In this document: one piece after another, positions 17,090 to 25,206 of the stretch
Layout: each line of letters begins with the position of its first letter
Position numbering within the stretch: the first letter of the stretch is position 1
Assembly (NCBI GenBank): GCA_964247705.1
Contig: CAXTVQ010000014.1
Location: forward strand, 1-64,000
Reading direction: 5' to 3'
Length of the DNA stretch: 64,000 nt
From: LMUY01 sp964247705
GTDB taxonomy: Bacteria; Pseudomonadota; Alphaproteobacteria; Acetobacterales; Acetobacteraceae
Program-made: the position numbers and the translations under genes
Notes under the pieces: generated by a model
Database searches by the model: none
Told to the model about the DNA's origin: nothing
The model's input: only the letters and a program-made list of their open reading frames with translations

Positions 17090-17107
17090 CCTGGATAGGC
17101 TGCCGGG

Positions 17108-18094
17108 ATGCGGTGGCTGGTCGGCGTCGTATTGGTTTTGGTGCTGCTGACGGGTGCGGCCGGCGGCTGGCTTTACCTGCAACTCGACAGACCCGGCCCG
17201 TTGCCGGAAGCAGCCGCCATCGTCGTGCCCCGTGGCGCCGAGGCGGAGATCGCGCAGGACCTGGCCCGCTCCGGCGTCATCACCGAGCCGTTGGTGTTCC
17301 GGGCGCTGGCGCTCGCCACCTTCCGCCGCGGGCCACTGCACGCCGGCGAACTGCTGTTTCCCGCCCAGGCCAGTCTGCGCGAGGTGCTCACCGTCCTGCG
17401 CACCAGCCGCCCCGTGCAGCATCGGTTGACCATCCCCGAAGGCCGCACGGCCGCCCAGGTCGCCACCATCCTCGACCAGGCCGAGGCGCTCACCGGCGCC
17501 ACGCCCGTGCCGGAGGAAGGCGCCGTCCTCCCCGAGACCTATAGCTACGAACGCGGCGCCACTCGCGAGCAGATGCTGGACCGCGCCCGCACCGCCATGG
17601 ACCGCGCCCTGGACGCAGCGTGGGAGGCGCGCACCCCCGGTTCGCCGCTCACGAGCAAGGAGGACGCCCTGGTGCTCGCCAGCATCGTGGAGAAGGAGAC
17701 GGGCAAGGCGTCCGAGCGCCCGCTGATCGCCGCCGTGTTCCTCAACCGGCTGCGCCAAGGCATGAAGCTGCAATCGGACCCGACGGTGGTGTACGGCGCA
17801 AGCGGCGGCCTGGGCTCGCTCGGCCACCCGATCCTGCGCAGCGAGCTGGACCACGCCGATCCCTACAACACCTATCTCATCCCGGGCCTGCCGGCGGCGC
17901 CGATCTGCATGCCAGGCGCCGCCGCGATCCGCGCCGTGACCCAGCCCGCGGTGTCGGACGCGCTGTTTTTCGTGGCGGACGGCACTGGCGGCCACGTGTT
18001 CGCCCGCACCCAGGACGATCACTTGCGCAACGTCGCCCATTGGCGCGAGATCGAACGCGTCCGCGCCCTCCCGCCCACCCCCGTCCAGCAGTGA
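17108..18094 (+). CDS. mltG: endolytic murein transglycosylase
   Basis: MltG (YceG) cleaves nascent glycan strands in the periplasm and terminates their elongation. 328 residues with one N-terminal membrane helix (VGVVLVLVLLTGAAGGWLY) and a LysM-like segment. The catalytic domain contains LASIVEKETG (catalytic Glu near residue 195), AAVFLNRLRQGMKLQSDPTV and the C-terminal YNTYLIPGLPAAPI. It continues the acpP-fabF-mltG run. It starts 18 bases after fabF. Confidence 0.96.
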   Translation: MRWLVGVVLVLVLLTGAAGGWLYLQLDRPGPLPEAAAIVVPRGAEAEIAQDLARSGVITEPLVFRALALATFRRGPLHAGELLFPAQASLREVLTVLRTSRPVQHRLTIPEGRTAAQVATILDQAEALTGATPVPEEGAVLPETYSYERGATREQMLDRARTAMDRALDAAWEARTPGSPLTSKEDALVLASIVEKETGKASERPLIAAVFLNRLRQGMKLQSDPTVVYGASGGLGSLGHPILRSELDHADPYNTYLIPGLPAAPICMPGAAAIRAVTQPAVSDALFFVADGTGGHVFARTQDDHLRNVAHWREIERVRALPPTPVQQ

Positions 18095-18104
18095 AGGAGC
18101 CGCC

Positions 18105-18809
18105 GTGACCTGGTCGATCCTTGTCCGTGACCCGTCCACCGGTGGGCTGGGCGCCGCCGTCGCGTCCAAGTTCTTCGCCGTCGGCGCGGTGTGCATCCAT
18201 GTCGAGGGCGGGGTCGGCGCGCTGTCCACCCAGGCCCTGATCAACCCGCTCTACGCATTCCAGGCCATGCCCCGCCTGCGCGCCGACGCCGACCCGGCGG
18301 TCGTCGTGGGGGACTGCACGGGGCCGGACCCGGGCGGTCCGCAACGCCAGTTCCACATCCTGGACGCGCGCGGACGCATCGGCCAGCACACGGGGGAGGG
18401 CTGCGTCACCTGGGCCGGCCATGTCCGCGGCGAGGATATCTCCGTCGCCGGCAACATGCTGGCCGGCCCGGCCGTGATCCAGGCGACGATGGGTGCCTAC
18501 CTCGCCGCAACCGGTTCCATGGCCGAGCGCCTGATGACGGCGCTGGAGGCCGGCGAGGCGGCGGGCGGCGACAAGCGCGGCCGCCAGTCCGCGGCGCTGA
18601 AGGTGTGCACGCGCGACCCGTACCCCGATCTCGACATCCGCGCCGACGACCATCCGGACCCGTTTGCCGAGTTGCGCCGCCTGCACCGCGTCAGCCTGGA
18701 GCGCTACGCCGTGTTCCGCCGCTTCATGCCCGGCGCCGGCAACCCCTACGGCACCACCGACCGCGACGTGATCAACGCCGCGATCGAGCGCGAAGGCGTG
18801 CCACGTTGA
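18105..18809 (+). CDS. DUF1028 family protein (Ntn-hydrolase superfamily)
   Basis: A 234-residue DUF1028 protein, recognised by its N-terminus MTWSILVRDPSTGGLGAAVAS, then GALSTQALINP and GNMLAGPAVIQA. The family has an Ntn-hydrolase fold of uncertain activity. It starts 10 bases after mltG, and its stop overlaps a possible start of the next gene. DUF1028 proteins are often neighbours of peptide transporter components, and here a family 5 solute-binding protein follows, consistent with a role in handling a peptide-like substrate (inference). Confidence 0.9.
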   Translation: MTWSILVRDPSTGGLGAAVASKFFAVGAVCIHVEGGVGALSTQALINPLYAFQAMPRLRADADPAVVVGDCTGPDPGGPQRQFHILDARGRIGQHTGEGCVTWAGHVRGEDISVAGNMLAGPAVIQATMGAYLAATGSMAERLMTALEAGEAAGGDKRGRQSAALKVCTRDPYPDLDIRADDHPDPFAELRRLHRVSLERYAVFRRFMPGAGNPYGTTDRDVINAAIEREGVPR

Positions 18810-18814
18810 CCTCT

Positions 18815-18862
18815 TGCTTCTCCCTCCTCCGCTTGCGGGAGAGGGCCGGGGTGAGGGCAGGG
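18815..18862 (+). repeat. dispersed GGGAGAGGG-type palindromic repeat, copy 3, inside a gene start
   Basis: Left arm TCCCTCCTCCGC, short loop, right arm GCGGGAGAGGG followed by CCGGGGTGAGGGC. It overlaps the 5' end of the solute-binding protein gene and contains both a ribosome-site-like GGGAGAGGG and the GTG codon at 18851 that gives a clean signal peptide. Confidence 0.8.
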
Positions 18863-20347
18863 GCCACTCTGCTGGCTCTCCTCCTCACCCTTCCCGCCAC
18901 CGCCCAAACCCTTCGCATCGGCCTGCGCGAAGACCCGGACCTGCTCGACCCAACGCTCGGCTCCTCCTATGTCGGCCGCGTCGTCTATGCCGCGATGTGC
19001 GACAAGCTGTTCGACATCGACGACCACCTGAACATCGTCCCGCAACTGGCCACCGGCTACGAGTGGACCGACTCGATCCACCTCGTCATCCATCTCCGGC
19101 CCGGCGTCACCTTCCAGAACGGCGAAAGGTTCGACGCCGAGGCCGTCCGCTACAAGCTGAACCGCGATCTCACCCTGAAGGGCAGCATGCGGGCCGGCGA
19201 GATCGGCGCGATCAAGACCATCACCGTCCGCGATCCGTTGACCGTCGTGTTGGAACTCAACGCCCCCTCCGTGGCACTGCTGGCGCAGTTGACCGACCGT
19301 GCCGGCATCATGATCGCGCCCAAGGCCGCCGAGGCCGCCGGCGCCGATTTCGGCCTCCACCCGGTGTGCGCGGGCCCGTTCGCCTTCGACAGCCGGGTCG
19401 CCCAGGACCGGATCGTGCTCAAGCGCTTCCCCGGCTACTGGAACGCCGGTGCAATCCACTTCGACGAGGTGGACTACCTCCCGCAGCCCAACTCCTCCGT
19501 GCGGCTGGCCAATCTGCAGGCCGGCGCGGTCGACCTGGTGGAGCAGATCGTCCCCACCGACGCCCCCGCCGTGCAGCGTGATCCGCGTCTCGTGCTGCTG
19601 ACCGGCGACTCGCTGATGTATCAGGGCATCACGATCAACACCGGCAACGGCCCCGCCGCCGCGACCCCGCTCGGCAAGCAGGCCCTGATCCGCCACGCCT
19701 TCGAGCTGTCGATCGACCGGGCGGCGCTGATCCAGGTCGTCTACGACGGCCTCTACACGCCCACGGTCCAGGCCAACCCGCCGTCCTCGCCCTACTACAT
19801 CGCCGGTGTGCAGCCGCCCGCGCGGGACGTGGCCAAGGCCCATGCGCTGCTCGTGCAATCGGGCGCCACGCTCCCCGTGCACGTGACCCTGGTCGCGCCG
19901 AACAACCCGGACCTGCAGCAGGTGGACGAGGTGATCCAGTCCATGGCGTCCGAGGCCGGCTTCGACGTGACGCTGCAATCGATGGAGTTCGCGTCGTCGC
20001 TGCAGGCGGGCTACAGCGGCAACTTCCAGGCCTACAACATCGCCTGGTCCGGCCGCATCGACCCGGACGGCAATCTGTGGCCGTTCCTGCACACTGGTGG
20101 CACGTTCAACTACGGCCATTACGACAGTCCCGCGATGGACGACCTGCTGGACCGCGCAAGGCTGGCCACGGACAAGGCCGAACGCGAGGACCTGTATCGC
20201 CAGGTAGTCGAGTTGGAGCGGCGGGATCTGCCGCTGATCTATCTCTGGACACCGAAGAACCTGGTAGGCATGCGCAAGCAGCTAACCGGCTTCGTGCAAG
20301 TGCCGGACGGGCTGATCCGGCTGACCGGCGTATCCCTGGCCCCTTGA
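18851..20347 (+). CDS. ABC transporter substrate-binding protein, family 5
   Basis: A periplasmic solute-binding protein of the peptide/nickel/opine type (SBP_bac_5). The signal peptide MRAGATLLALLLTLPATAQ is followed by TLRIGLREDPDLLDPTLGS. The body contains ATGYEWTDSIHLVIHLRPGV and FQNGERFDAEAVRYKLNR, family hallmarks. 498 residues from GTG 18851. An alternative TTG start at 18806 overlaps the DUF1028 stop and adds 15 residues (TSCFSLLRLRERAG) encoded by a repeat. No permease or ATPase genes follow, so it must share a transporter encoded elsewhere. gmk is next. Confidence 0.9.
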   Translation: MRAGATLLALLLTLPATAQTLRIGLREDPDLLDPTLGSSYVGRVVYAAMCDKLFDIDDHLNIVPQLATGYEWTDSIHLVIHLRPGVTFQNGERFDAEAVRYKLNRDLTLKGSMRAGEIGAIKTITVRDPLTVVLELNAPSVALLAQLTDRAGIMIAPKAAEAAGADFGLHPVCAGPFAFDSRVAQDRIVLKRFPGYWNAGAIHFDEVDYLPQPNSSVRLANLQAGAVDLVEQIVPTDAPAVQRDPRLVLLTGDSLMYQGITINTGNGPAAATPLGKQALIRHAFELSIDRAALIQVVYDGLYTPTVQANPPSSPYYIAGVQPPARDVAKAHALLVQSGATLPVHVTLVAPNNPDLQQVDEVIQSMASEAGFDVTLQSMEFASSLQAGYSGNFQAYNIAWSGRIDPDGNLWPFLHTGGTFNYGHYDSPAMDDLLDRARLATDKAEREDLYRQVVELERRDLPLIYLWTPKNLVGMRKQLTGFVQVPDGLIRLTGVSLAP

Positions 20348-20358
20348 AGACAGGTGTC

Positions 20359-20400
20359 CAGAGGACGTCCGTCCTCTGACGGGGTTTGGGGCAAAGCCCC
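20359..20400. terminator. two adjacent hairpins between the solute-binding gene and gmk
   Basis: CAGAGGAC GTCC GTCCTCTG (20359-20378) is a perfect 8-bp stem with a 4-base loop. It is followed by GGGGC AAA GCCCC (20388-20400). No T-run follows, so Rho-independent termination is doubtful; it could be a terminator-like or mRNA-protecting element ahead of gmk. Confidence 0.5.
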
Positions 20401-20420
20401 ATCCTTGCTAAGCCCCATCC

Positions 20421-21044
20421 ATGTCCAAATTGACCCGCCGAGGACTCTGCCTGGTCATCGCCGCCCCATCGGGCGCCGGCAAGAGCACCATCACGCGCGA
20501 ATTGCTCGCGACCGAACCGGACCTGGCGCTCTCCATCAGCGCCACCACCCGCGCGCCCCGCCCCGGCGAACGGGACGGCGAGCACTACCTGTTCCGTTCC
20601 GCCGACGCCTTCGACGCCATGATCGCCCGGGGCGAACTGCTGGAATGGGCCGAGGTATTCGGCCGCCGCTACGGCACGCCGCGTGCCGCCGTGGAGCAGG
20701 CTCTCGCCGCCGGACGGGACATCGCGTTCGACATCGATTGGCAAGGCCACCGCCAACTGCGCGCGGCGCTGCCCGACGACGTGGTGAGCGTGTTCATCCT
20801 GCCGCCGTCACTGGCTGCGCTCGACGAACGTCTCCATGCCCGTGCCGGCGACGACCCGGCAGAAATCGCCCGCCGTATGCGAGCGGCCCGTGACGAGATC
20901 GCCCATTGGTCCGAGTTCGGCCATGTCGTCGTCAACGACCATTTGGCGGACGCCGTCGCCGCGGTCCGAAGCGTACTGCACGCTGCCCGTACCGCGACAG
21001 CACGTTTGCCGGGAGTCAGCCAGTTCGTTGCCGGCCTGGGCTGA
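20421..21044 (+). CDS. gmk: guanylate kinase
   Basis: Phosphorylates GMP to GDP using ATP. 207 residues. The P-loop is APSGAGKST (residues 14-22). The GMP-binding segment is SISATTRAPRPGERDGEHY, and DIDWQGHRQLRAALPDDVVSVF is typical. It is separated from mltG by the DUF1028 and solute-binding genes, whereas gmk often lies directly downstream of mltG and yicC in alphaproteobacteria. It converges with the SGNH hydrolase, with two bases between the stops. Confidence 0.97.
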   Translation: MSKLTRRGLCLVIAAPSGAGKSTITRELLATEPDLALSISATTRAPRPGERDGEHYLFRSADAFDAMIARGELLEWAEVFGRRYGTPRAAVEQALAAGRDIAFDIDWQGHRQLRAALPDDVVSVFILPPSLAALDERLHARAGDDPAEIARRMRAARDEIAHWSEFGHVVVNDHLADAVAAVRSVLHAARTATARLPGVSQFVAGLG

Positions 21045-21046
21045 CA

Positions 21047-21829
21047 TCAGTTCGTATGCGCGAGGGCGATCCGCGTCTGCGACTGGCCGAGCCCGGCCTC
21101 CATCGACTCGGCTAGGGCATCGGCCACGCAGCGATACCCGAGATCGTTCATGTGCACGTTGTCGTTGGCCAGGAAGTGCGAGTACGGCAATCCAGCCCGC
21201 TGCCAGCCATCCATCAACGATCCGCGGGAAAACAGCGACACGTTGTACTTGACCGCGAGTTCGGCCAATGTCTGCTCCATGATCCCGTGCTCCGGCGACG
21301 CGAGGATCATCGGCGAGCGCTGGTTGTCCATCAGGATCACGTCGATCCCGAGCGACTGCAGCCGCTCGATGCCGGTCGAGACGAGTTTGCGGAACACTTC
21401 AGGGTCTGAGTTTGCCATGGCGCCATTCGCCCCGACCTGCCAGATCACCAGGTCCGGGCGGATCGCCAGGGCGTCGGCGTCCAGCCGCGCTACTTCCTCG
21501 AGCGCATCCTGTCCGCCGATCCCGCGGTTGATGACGGCGATGTGGGCGAGCGGGAACGCGTTGGACAGATCGCTTTGCAGCCGGGCCGGGTAGGTGCGCG
21601 CCGGCGCGGTCGCCATCCACCCTTCGGTGCTGGAAGAACCCAGGGCGACCACCAACACTTCGCTGTTGCTGGCCAAACGCTTTTTGGTGGCTGGCAACGC
21701 CATCGGCGGCACCTTCGATAGCGGGCAAGCCTCTTCCGCCCAGCCACGGACGGGAAGTCCCGTGGCGATTGCGATTGCAAGGCAGGCGATAGCGACTTTT
21801 CGGAGCGTCATCCTGGTAATAAAACGCAA
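21047..21829 (-). CDS. secreted SGNH/GDSL hydrolase-like protein
   Basis: 260 residues with a signal peptide ending near GLPVRGWAEEA. SGNH-fold blocks are visible: block I ALGSSSTEGW (Ser nucleophile; the Asp of GDS is Ser), block II INRGIGGQD, block III QVGANGAMAN (Asn present) and block V NDNVHMNDLGY with Asp and His. The family includes esterases, lipases and carbohydrate deacetylases; the substrate is unknown. A 12-base palindrome lies just upstream, and the peroxiredoxin gene lies further upstream on the same strand. Confidence 0.85.
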   Translation of the reverse strand: MRFITRMTLRKVAIACLAIAIATGLPVRGWAEEACPLSKVPPMALPATKKRLASNSEVLVVALGSSSTEGWMATAPARTYPARLQSDLSNAFPLAHIAVINRGIGGQDALEEVARLDADALAIRPDLVIWQVGANGAMANSDPEVFRKLVSTGIERLQSLGIDVILMDNQRSPMILASPEHGIMEQTLAELAVKYNVSLFSRGSLMDGWQRAGLPYSHFLANDNVHMNDLGYRCVADALAESMEAGLGQSQTRIALAHTN

Positions 21830-21854
21830 CAGAGTGGGTTCGGTCTATCCCTAA

Positions 21855-21866
21855 TGACCCGGGTCA
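21855..21866. promoter_or_regulatory. perfect palindrome TGACCCGGGTCA upstream of the SGNH gene
   Basis: A 12-base perfect palindrome 26-37 bases before the SGNH start, followed on the plus strand by GGCTTTTTT. The position suggests an operator or promoter element for the leftward gene. The T-run could alternatively make it a weak plus-strand terminator. The function is inferred from location only. Confidence 0.35.
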
Positions 21867-21910
21867 GGCTTTTTTCCTGCTGCACCGCCGGAAGGCTTCG
21901 CGGGAACGGA

Positions 21911-22393
21911 TCAAAGAGCGGCCAGAACGGTCTCGGCCCTGCTTACATCGAAGTCGCCGGGCGCTTCGACCGCGAGATGGGTCACCACCTTGTCCTTCGC
22001 CACCAGCGCGAATCGCTGGCTGCGCACGCCGAGCCCGCGGGCCGTGAGGTCCAACTCCATCCCGATCGCCTTCGTCAGCGTGGCGGACCCGTCGGCCAAC
22101 ATCACGATCTTGCCATCCACGCCCTGGTCACGCCCCCAAGCCGCCATCACGAAAGGGTCGTTGACCGCCATGCAGATGATGGTGTCCACCTTCTTGTCCG
22201 TGAACGCCTCGGAGTGCTGGACGAAACCCGGCAGGTGCTTGGCGCTGCAAGTGGGCGTGAACGCGCCCGGCGTAGCGAACAGCACGACCGTCTTGCCGCC
22301 GAACAGCGAACTGGTGCTCTCCTCCTTCGGACCGTCCGGCCCGGCCGTCATCAGCTTCATCTCCGGCAGCGTGTCGCCGACCTTGATCGTCAT
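21911..22393 (-). CDS. peroxiredoxin, Prx5 type
   Basis: A thiol peroxidase reducing hydrogen and organic peroxides. 160 residues. The peroxidatic Cys49 lies in TPGAFTPTCSAKHLPGF, the hallmark of the PRX5/AhpE-like hybrid group. A second Cys is at 74 (TIICMAVNDPFV). The C-terminal LGVRSQRFALVAKDKVV is also typical. No signal peptide, so cytoplasmic. It reads leftward, divergent from yqgE, 81 bases ahead of the SGNH gene. Confidence 0.95.
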   Translation of the reverse strand: MTIKVGDTLPEMKLMTAGPDGPKEESTSSLFGGKTVVLFATPGAFTPTCSAKHLPGFVQHSEAFTDKKVDTIICMAVNDPFVMAAWGRDQGVDGKIVMLADGSATLTKAIGMELDLTARGLGVRSQRFALVAKDKVVTHLAVEAPGDFDVSRAETVLAAL

Positions 22394-22512
22394 CGTTGGC
22401 CCCTTCGTCGTCCCAGCCGAACGCTAGCGGCATAGGCAGGGCGTGTCATCCACCAGGCGTGCCGCGTCAAAGGTCATTGCAGCGATCGCAATCCTCTCCA
22501 AGATGATCCACC

Positions 22513-23097
22513 ATGCCGCTCCAAATTCCCTCCCTGCTGGACGAAGCCCGGCTCACCGGTCAATTGCTGATCGCCATGCCGGCAATGGACGATCCCCGGT
22601 TCGCCCAGTCGGTGATCTATCTCTGCGCGCATACCGAAGATGGCGCGATGGGCCTGGTGCTGAACCGCCCCCTGGTCAGCCCCACTTTCGCGGACCTGCT
22701 GCGCCAGTTGGACGTGACGCCCAGGCCGCCCGCCCGCAGCATCACGCTGTGCGATGGCGGCCCGATCGACGGCGCCCGCGGCTTCGTGCTGCACACCGCC
22801 GACTGGACGGGTGACGGCAGCCTCCAGGTGGACGACACGATGGCGCTGACCGCGAGCCTCGACGTGCTCAAGGCCATCGCCGCCGGGGATGGGCCGCGCG
22901 AGAGCCTTCTGGCACTCGGCTACGCCAACTGGGGCGCCGGGCAACTGGACGAGGAGATCGTCTCCAACGTCTGGCTCTCCGCACCGGCCTCGGTCGACCT
23001 GGTGTTCGACGCCGACCACGCGACCAAGTGGCGCCGCGCCTTCGCCTCCCTGCGGGTGGACCCGGCCGCCCTGTCCGGCAGCGCCGGCCATGCCTGA
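22513..23097 (+). CDS. YqgE/AlgH family protein (UPF0301)
   Basis: 194 residues, cytoplasmic. The family core LTGQLLIAMPAMDDPRFAQSV is visible, followed by GAMGLVLNRPL, GGPID and YANWGAGQLDEEI. The molecular function of the family is unsettled; it was once thought to regulate alginate. The last residues (SGSAGHA) are encoded by the first copy of a 31-bp tandem repeat that then runs into the assembly gap, so the true C-terminus was probably changed by repeat insertion. Confidence 0.93.
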   Translation: MPLQIPSLLDEARLTGQLLIAMPAMDDPRFAQSVIYLCAHTEDGAMGLVLNRPLVSPTFADLLRQLDVTPRPPARSITLCDGGPIDGARGFVLHTADWTGDGSLQVDDTMALTASLDVLKAIAAGDGPRESLLALGYANWGAGQLDEEIVSNVWLSAPASVDLVFDADHATKWRRAFASLRVDPAALSGSAGHA

Positions 23098-23152
23098 TGC
23101 CATGTCCGGCAGCGCCGGCCACGCCTGATGCCATGTCCGGCAGCGCCGGCCA
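23073..23152 (+). repeat. 31-bp tandem repeat, 2.6 copies, running into the gap
   Basis: Copies start at 23073, 23104 and 23135 (last one cut by Ns) and are identical except one T/C change. Each unit contains the palindrome-like core TCCGGCAGCGCCGGCCA and ends CTGATGCCAT. It begins inside the end of yqgE. The array probably continues in the unsequenced gap. Confidence 0.92.
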
Positions 23153-23252
23153 NNNNNNNNNNNNNNNNNNNNNNNNNNNNNNNNNNNNNNNNNNNNNNNN
23201 NNNNNNNNNNNNNNNNNNNNNNNNNNNNNNNNNNNNNNNNNNNNNNNNNNNN
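23153..23252. other. assembly gap of 100 Ns
   Basis: Exactly 100 unknown bases, the usual placeholder for a gap of unknown size. It is flanked by tandem repeats on both sides, which explains the break. The end of the HAD gene lies only 14 bases to its right. Confidence 0.98.
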
Positions 23253-23282
23253 TACCAGACGAAGCCCTACCAGACGAAGCGG
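23253..23282. repeat. 15-bp direct duplication at the right edge of the gap
   Basis: TACCAGACGAAGCCC and TACCAGACGAAGCGG lie head to tail. The second copy encodes the last residues (RFVW) and stop of the HAD gene read leftward. It may be the edge of a second tandem array extending into the gap. Confidence 0.7.
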
Positions 23283-24118
23283 GGCACGATCGCCACCGGG
23301 TGCAGCCCGGCCGCACTTGCCTCCGCCTGCGCGGCCCCGTGGTCATCGCCGAGCGCCTCGCCATGGATGCCCCCCAGCACCCAGCACGAAGCCACACCCG
23401 CCGCCGCGGCCCCGGCGATATCGGTGCGCAAGGAATCGCCCACCGCCAGGGTACGCGCCTTCGCCGTGCCGAGCATCGCCAGGACGGGGTAGTAGATCGC
23501 CGGGTCGGGCTTGCCGAGCGACCGCACGGCGCCGCCCATGAGTTCGTAGCGCGCCGCCACCGCACCGGCGCAGATCACCCGCACGCCGCCGCGGATCACT
23601 TCCAGGTCCGGGTTGGCGCAGATCATCGGCAGCGACCGCCGCGCGCACTCGGTCAGCACCGGCTCGAACGCTTCCACGTCCTGCGTCCCGAGATGGTCGT
23701 CCGGCCCCGTGTTCAGCACGAAATCGGCCTCGGCCGGGGAGCCGACGGGTTCGAGGTCCAACCCCTCCATCACGTTGCGGTCGCGCTCCGGCCCGAGATG
23801 CCACACCCGGCGGCCGAGGGCGGCGAACCACGGATCGGTGCGCTCGGACAAGGCCAGGTGCACCGCCTCGCCCGAGGTCAGCACCCCCGTGTAGAGGGAC
23901 GGCGCGATCCCCATGCGCACCAGCATCTTCTCCGCCGCGAAGGACCGGCGCGGCGCGTTGGACAGCAGCACGCAGCGTTTGCCCGCATCGCGCAACCGCT
24001 CGAGGCAGTCGGCCGCGCCCTCATACGGGCGCACGCCGTCGTGGATCACGCCCCAGAGGTCGAGGATGAAGCCGTCATAGCGTTCGGCGAGGGCGGCCAT
24101 GCCAGGGTAGGGGGTCAT
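23267..24118 (-). CDS. HAD-superfamily class IIA hydrolase (TIGR01459-like)
   Basis: 283 residues of the NagD-like class IIA haloacid dehalogenase phosphatases. The nucleophile Asp20 is in FILDLWGVIHDGVRPY, with Trp rather than Asp two residues on, as in the TIGR01459 subgroup. Other motifs are VLLSNAPR, LGKPDPAIYYPVLAM and LAVGDSLRTDIAGAAAAG. The substrate is a phosphate ester of unknown identity. The ATG overlaps the pyrD stop (ATGA), so the two are co-translated. The stop lies at the very edge of the assembly gap but appears intact. Confidence 0.93.
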   Translation of the reverse strand: MTPYPGMAALAERYDGFILDLWGVIHDGVRPYEGAADCLERLRDAGKRCVLLSNAPRRSFAAEKMLVRMGIAPSLYTGVLTSGEAVHLALSERTDPWFAALGRRVWHLGPERDRNVMEGLDLEPVGSPAEADFVLNTGPDDHLGTQDVEAFEPVLTECARRSLPMICANPDLEVIRGGVRVICAGAVAARYELMGGAVRSLGKPDPAIYYPVLAMLGTAKARTLAVGDSLRTDIAGAAAAGVASCWVLGGIHGEALGDDHGAAQAEASAAGLHPVAIVPRFVW

Positions 24119-25158
24119 GCCCCCGTGCCTACCGCTTCGGCGGCGCTGCGGAAACCCTCGCGGCGGAGGCAGGTGGCGAGTTCGGCCTTCATCCGGGGCA
24201 GCAACGCCGGCCCGTGCACGGCGAACGCGGCATAAAGCTGCACCAACTGCGCCCCCGCCCGCAGCTTGGCCAGCACGTCGGCTCCCGTGGCAACCCCGCC
24301 GCATCCGATCAGCACCAGCCGCCCCCCCGCCAGCTTCCATGCCTGGGCCAGCAGCGCCGTGGAGGGCGCCATCAACGGCGGCCCGGACAGCCCGCCCTGC
24401 TCGGCGATGTGCCGCCCGCGCAACCCGGCCGGGCGCCCGACCGTGGTGTTGGAGACGATCAGCCCGTCCATGCCGCACTCCACCGCCACCTGGACGATGC
24501 TTTCCAGCGTACCCGGCGGCAAGTCCGGCGCCACCTTCACGAAGATCGGCGGCCGGTCCGGCAGGGCGGCAACCGCCTGGAGGATGCCACGCAACCGGGC
24601 CTCCTCCTGCAGCGCGCGCAATCCGGCGGTGTTGGGGGAGCTCACGTTCAGCGCCACGTAGCTGGCGTGCCCGGCCACGGCGGCGACCAGGGCAGGGTAG
24701 TCGCGCTCCGGTTCGGCGCCGTCCTTGTTGATGCCGACATTGGCGCCGACCAGCGTGCCGGGCGGCGGGCGCAGCCGGGCCAGCCTGGGCGCGAAGGCGC
24801 CGATGCCGCGGTTGTTCATTCCCATGCGGTTGATCACCGCGCCGTCTTCCAGCCGGAACAGCCGCGGCCGGGGATTGCCCGCCTGCGGCCGCGGCGTGAC
24901 CGTGCCGAGCTCGATGGCGCCGAAGCCCAACCGCAACAAGCCGGGTGCGGCGACCGCATCCTTGTCGAACCCGGCGGCCAACCCGATCGGGTTGCGCAGC
25001 GCATGGCCGAGCAGGGCCGCGGCGAGCACGGGGTCGTCCTCGCCACGCGCGTGGCCGGCAAGCCCGAGCCGAAGCGCGCGCAACGCCAGGCGGTGCGCGC
25101 GCTCCGGATCGATCCGGCGCAGCGTGGGCAGGAAGGCGGAAGCGATCGCAGGGGTCAT
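24115..25158 (-). CDS. pyrD: dihydroorotate dehydrogenase (quinone), class 2
   Basis: A membrane-associated flavoenzyme that oxidises dihydroorotate to orotate in pyrimidine synthesis, passing electrons to quinone. 347 residues. Seen are the N-terminal amphipathic extension, GLAAGFDKDAVAAPGL, ELGTVTPRPQAGNPRPRLFR, NRMGMNNRG, the catalytic Ser in ALNVSSPNTAGLR, and VSNTTVGRP, all typical of class 2. It is co-translated with the HAD phosphatase. A rightward small gene starts 48 bases from its start. Confidence 0.97.
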   Translation of the reverse strand: MTPAIASAFLPTLRRIDPERAHRLALRALRLGLAGHARGEDDPVLAAALLGHALRNPIGLAAGFDKDAVAAPGLLRLGFGAIELGTVTPRPQAGNPRPRLFRLEDGAVINRMGMNNRGIGAFAPRLARLRPPPGTLVGANVGINKDGAEPERDYPALVAAVAGHASYVALNVSSPNTAGLRALQEEARLRGILQAVAALPDRPPIFVKVAPDLPPGTLESIVQVAVECGMDGLIVSNTTVGRPAGLRGRHIAEQGGLSGPPLMAPSTALLAQAWKLAGGRLVLIGCGGVATGADVLAKLRAGAQLVQLYAAFAVHGPALLPRMKAELATCLRREGFRSAAEAVGTGA

Positions 25159-25206
25159 GGTGGTTGGGCTTGCCTTGCCGTACGGTTTGGCCGATTGGTC
25201 CGCCGC

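Noticed and set aside
15680..18244. 854-residue reverse ORF
   Set aside because: Antisense to fabF and mltG, which have full catalytic motifs on the forward strand.
23073..23152. possible CRISPR array
   Set aside because: Units are head to tail with no spacers and no cas genes; it is a simple tandem repeat.
24214..25206. forward ORF upstream of the small gene at 25207
   Set aside because: This part is antisense to pyrD; only the section from ATG 25207 is outside it.
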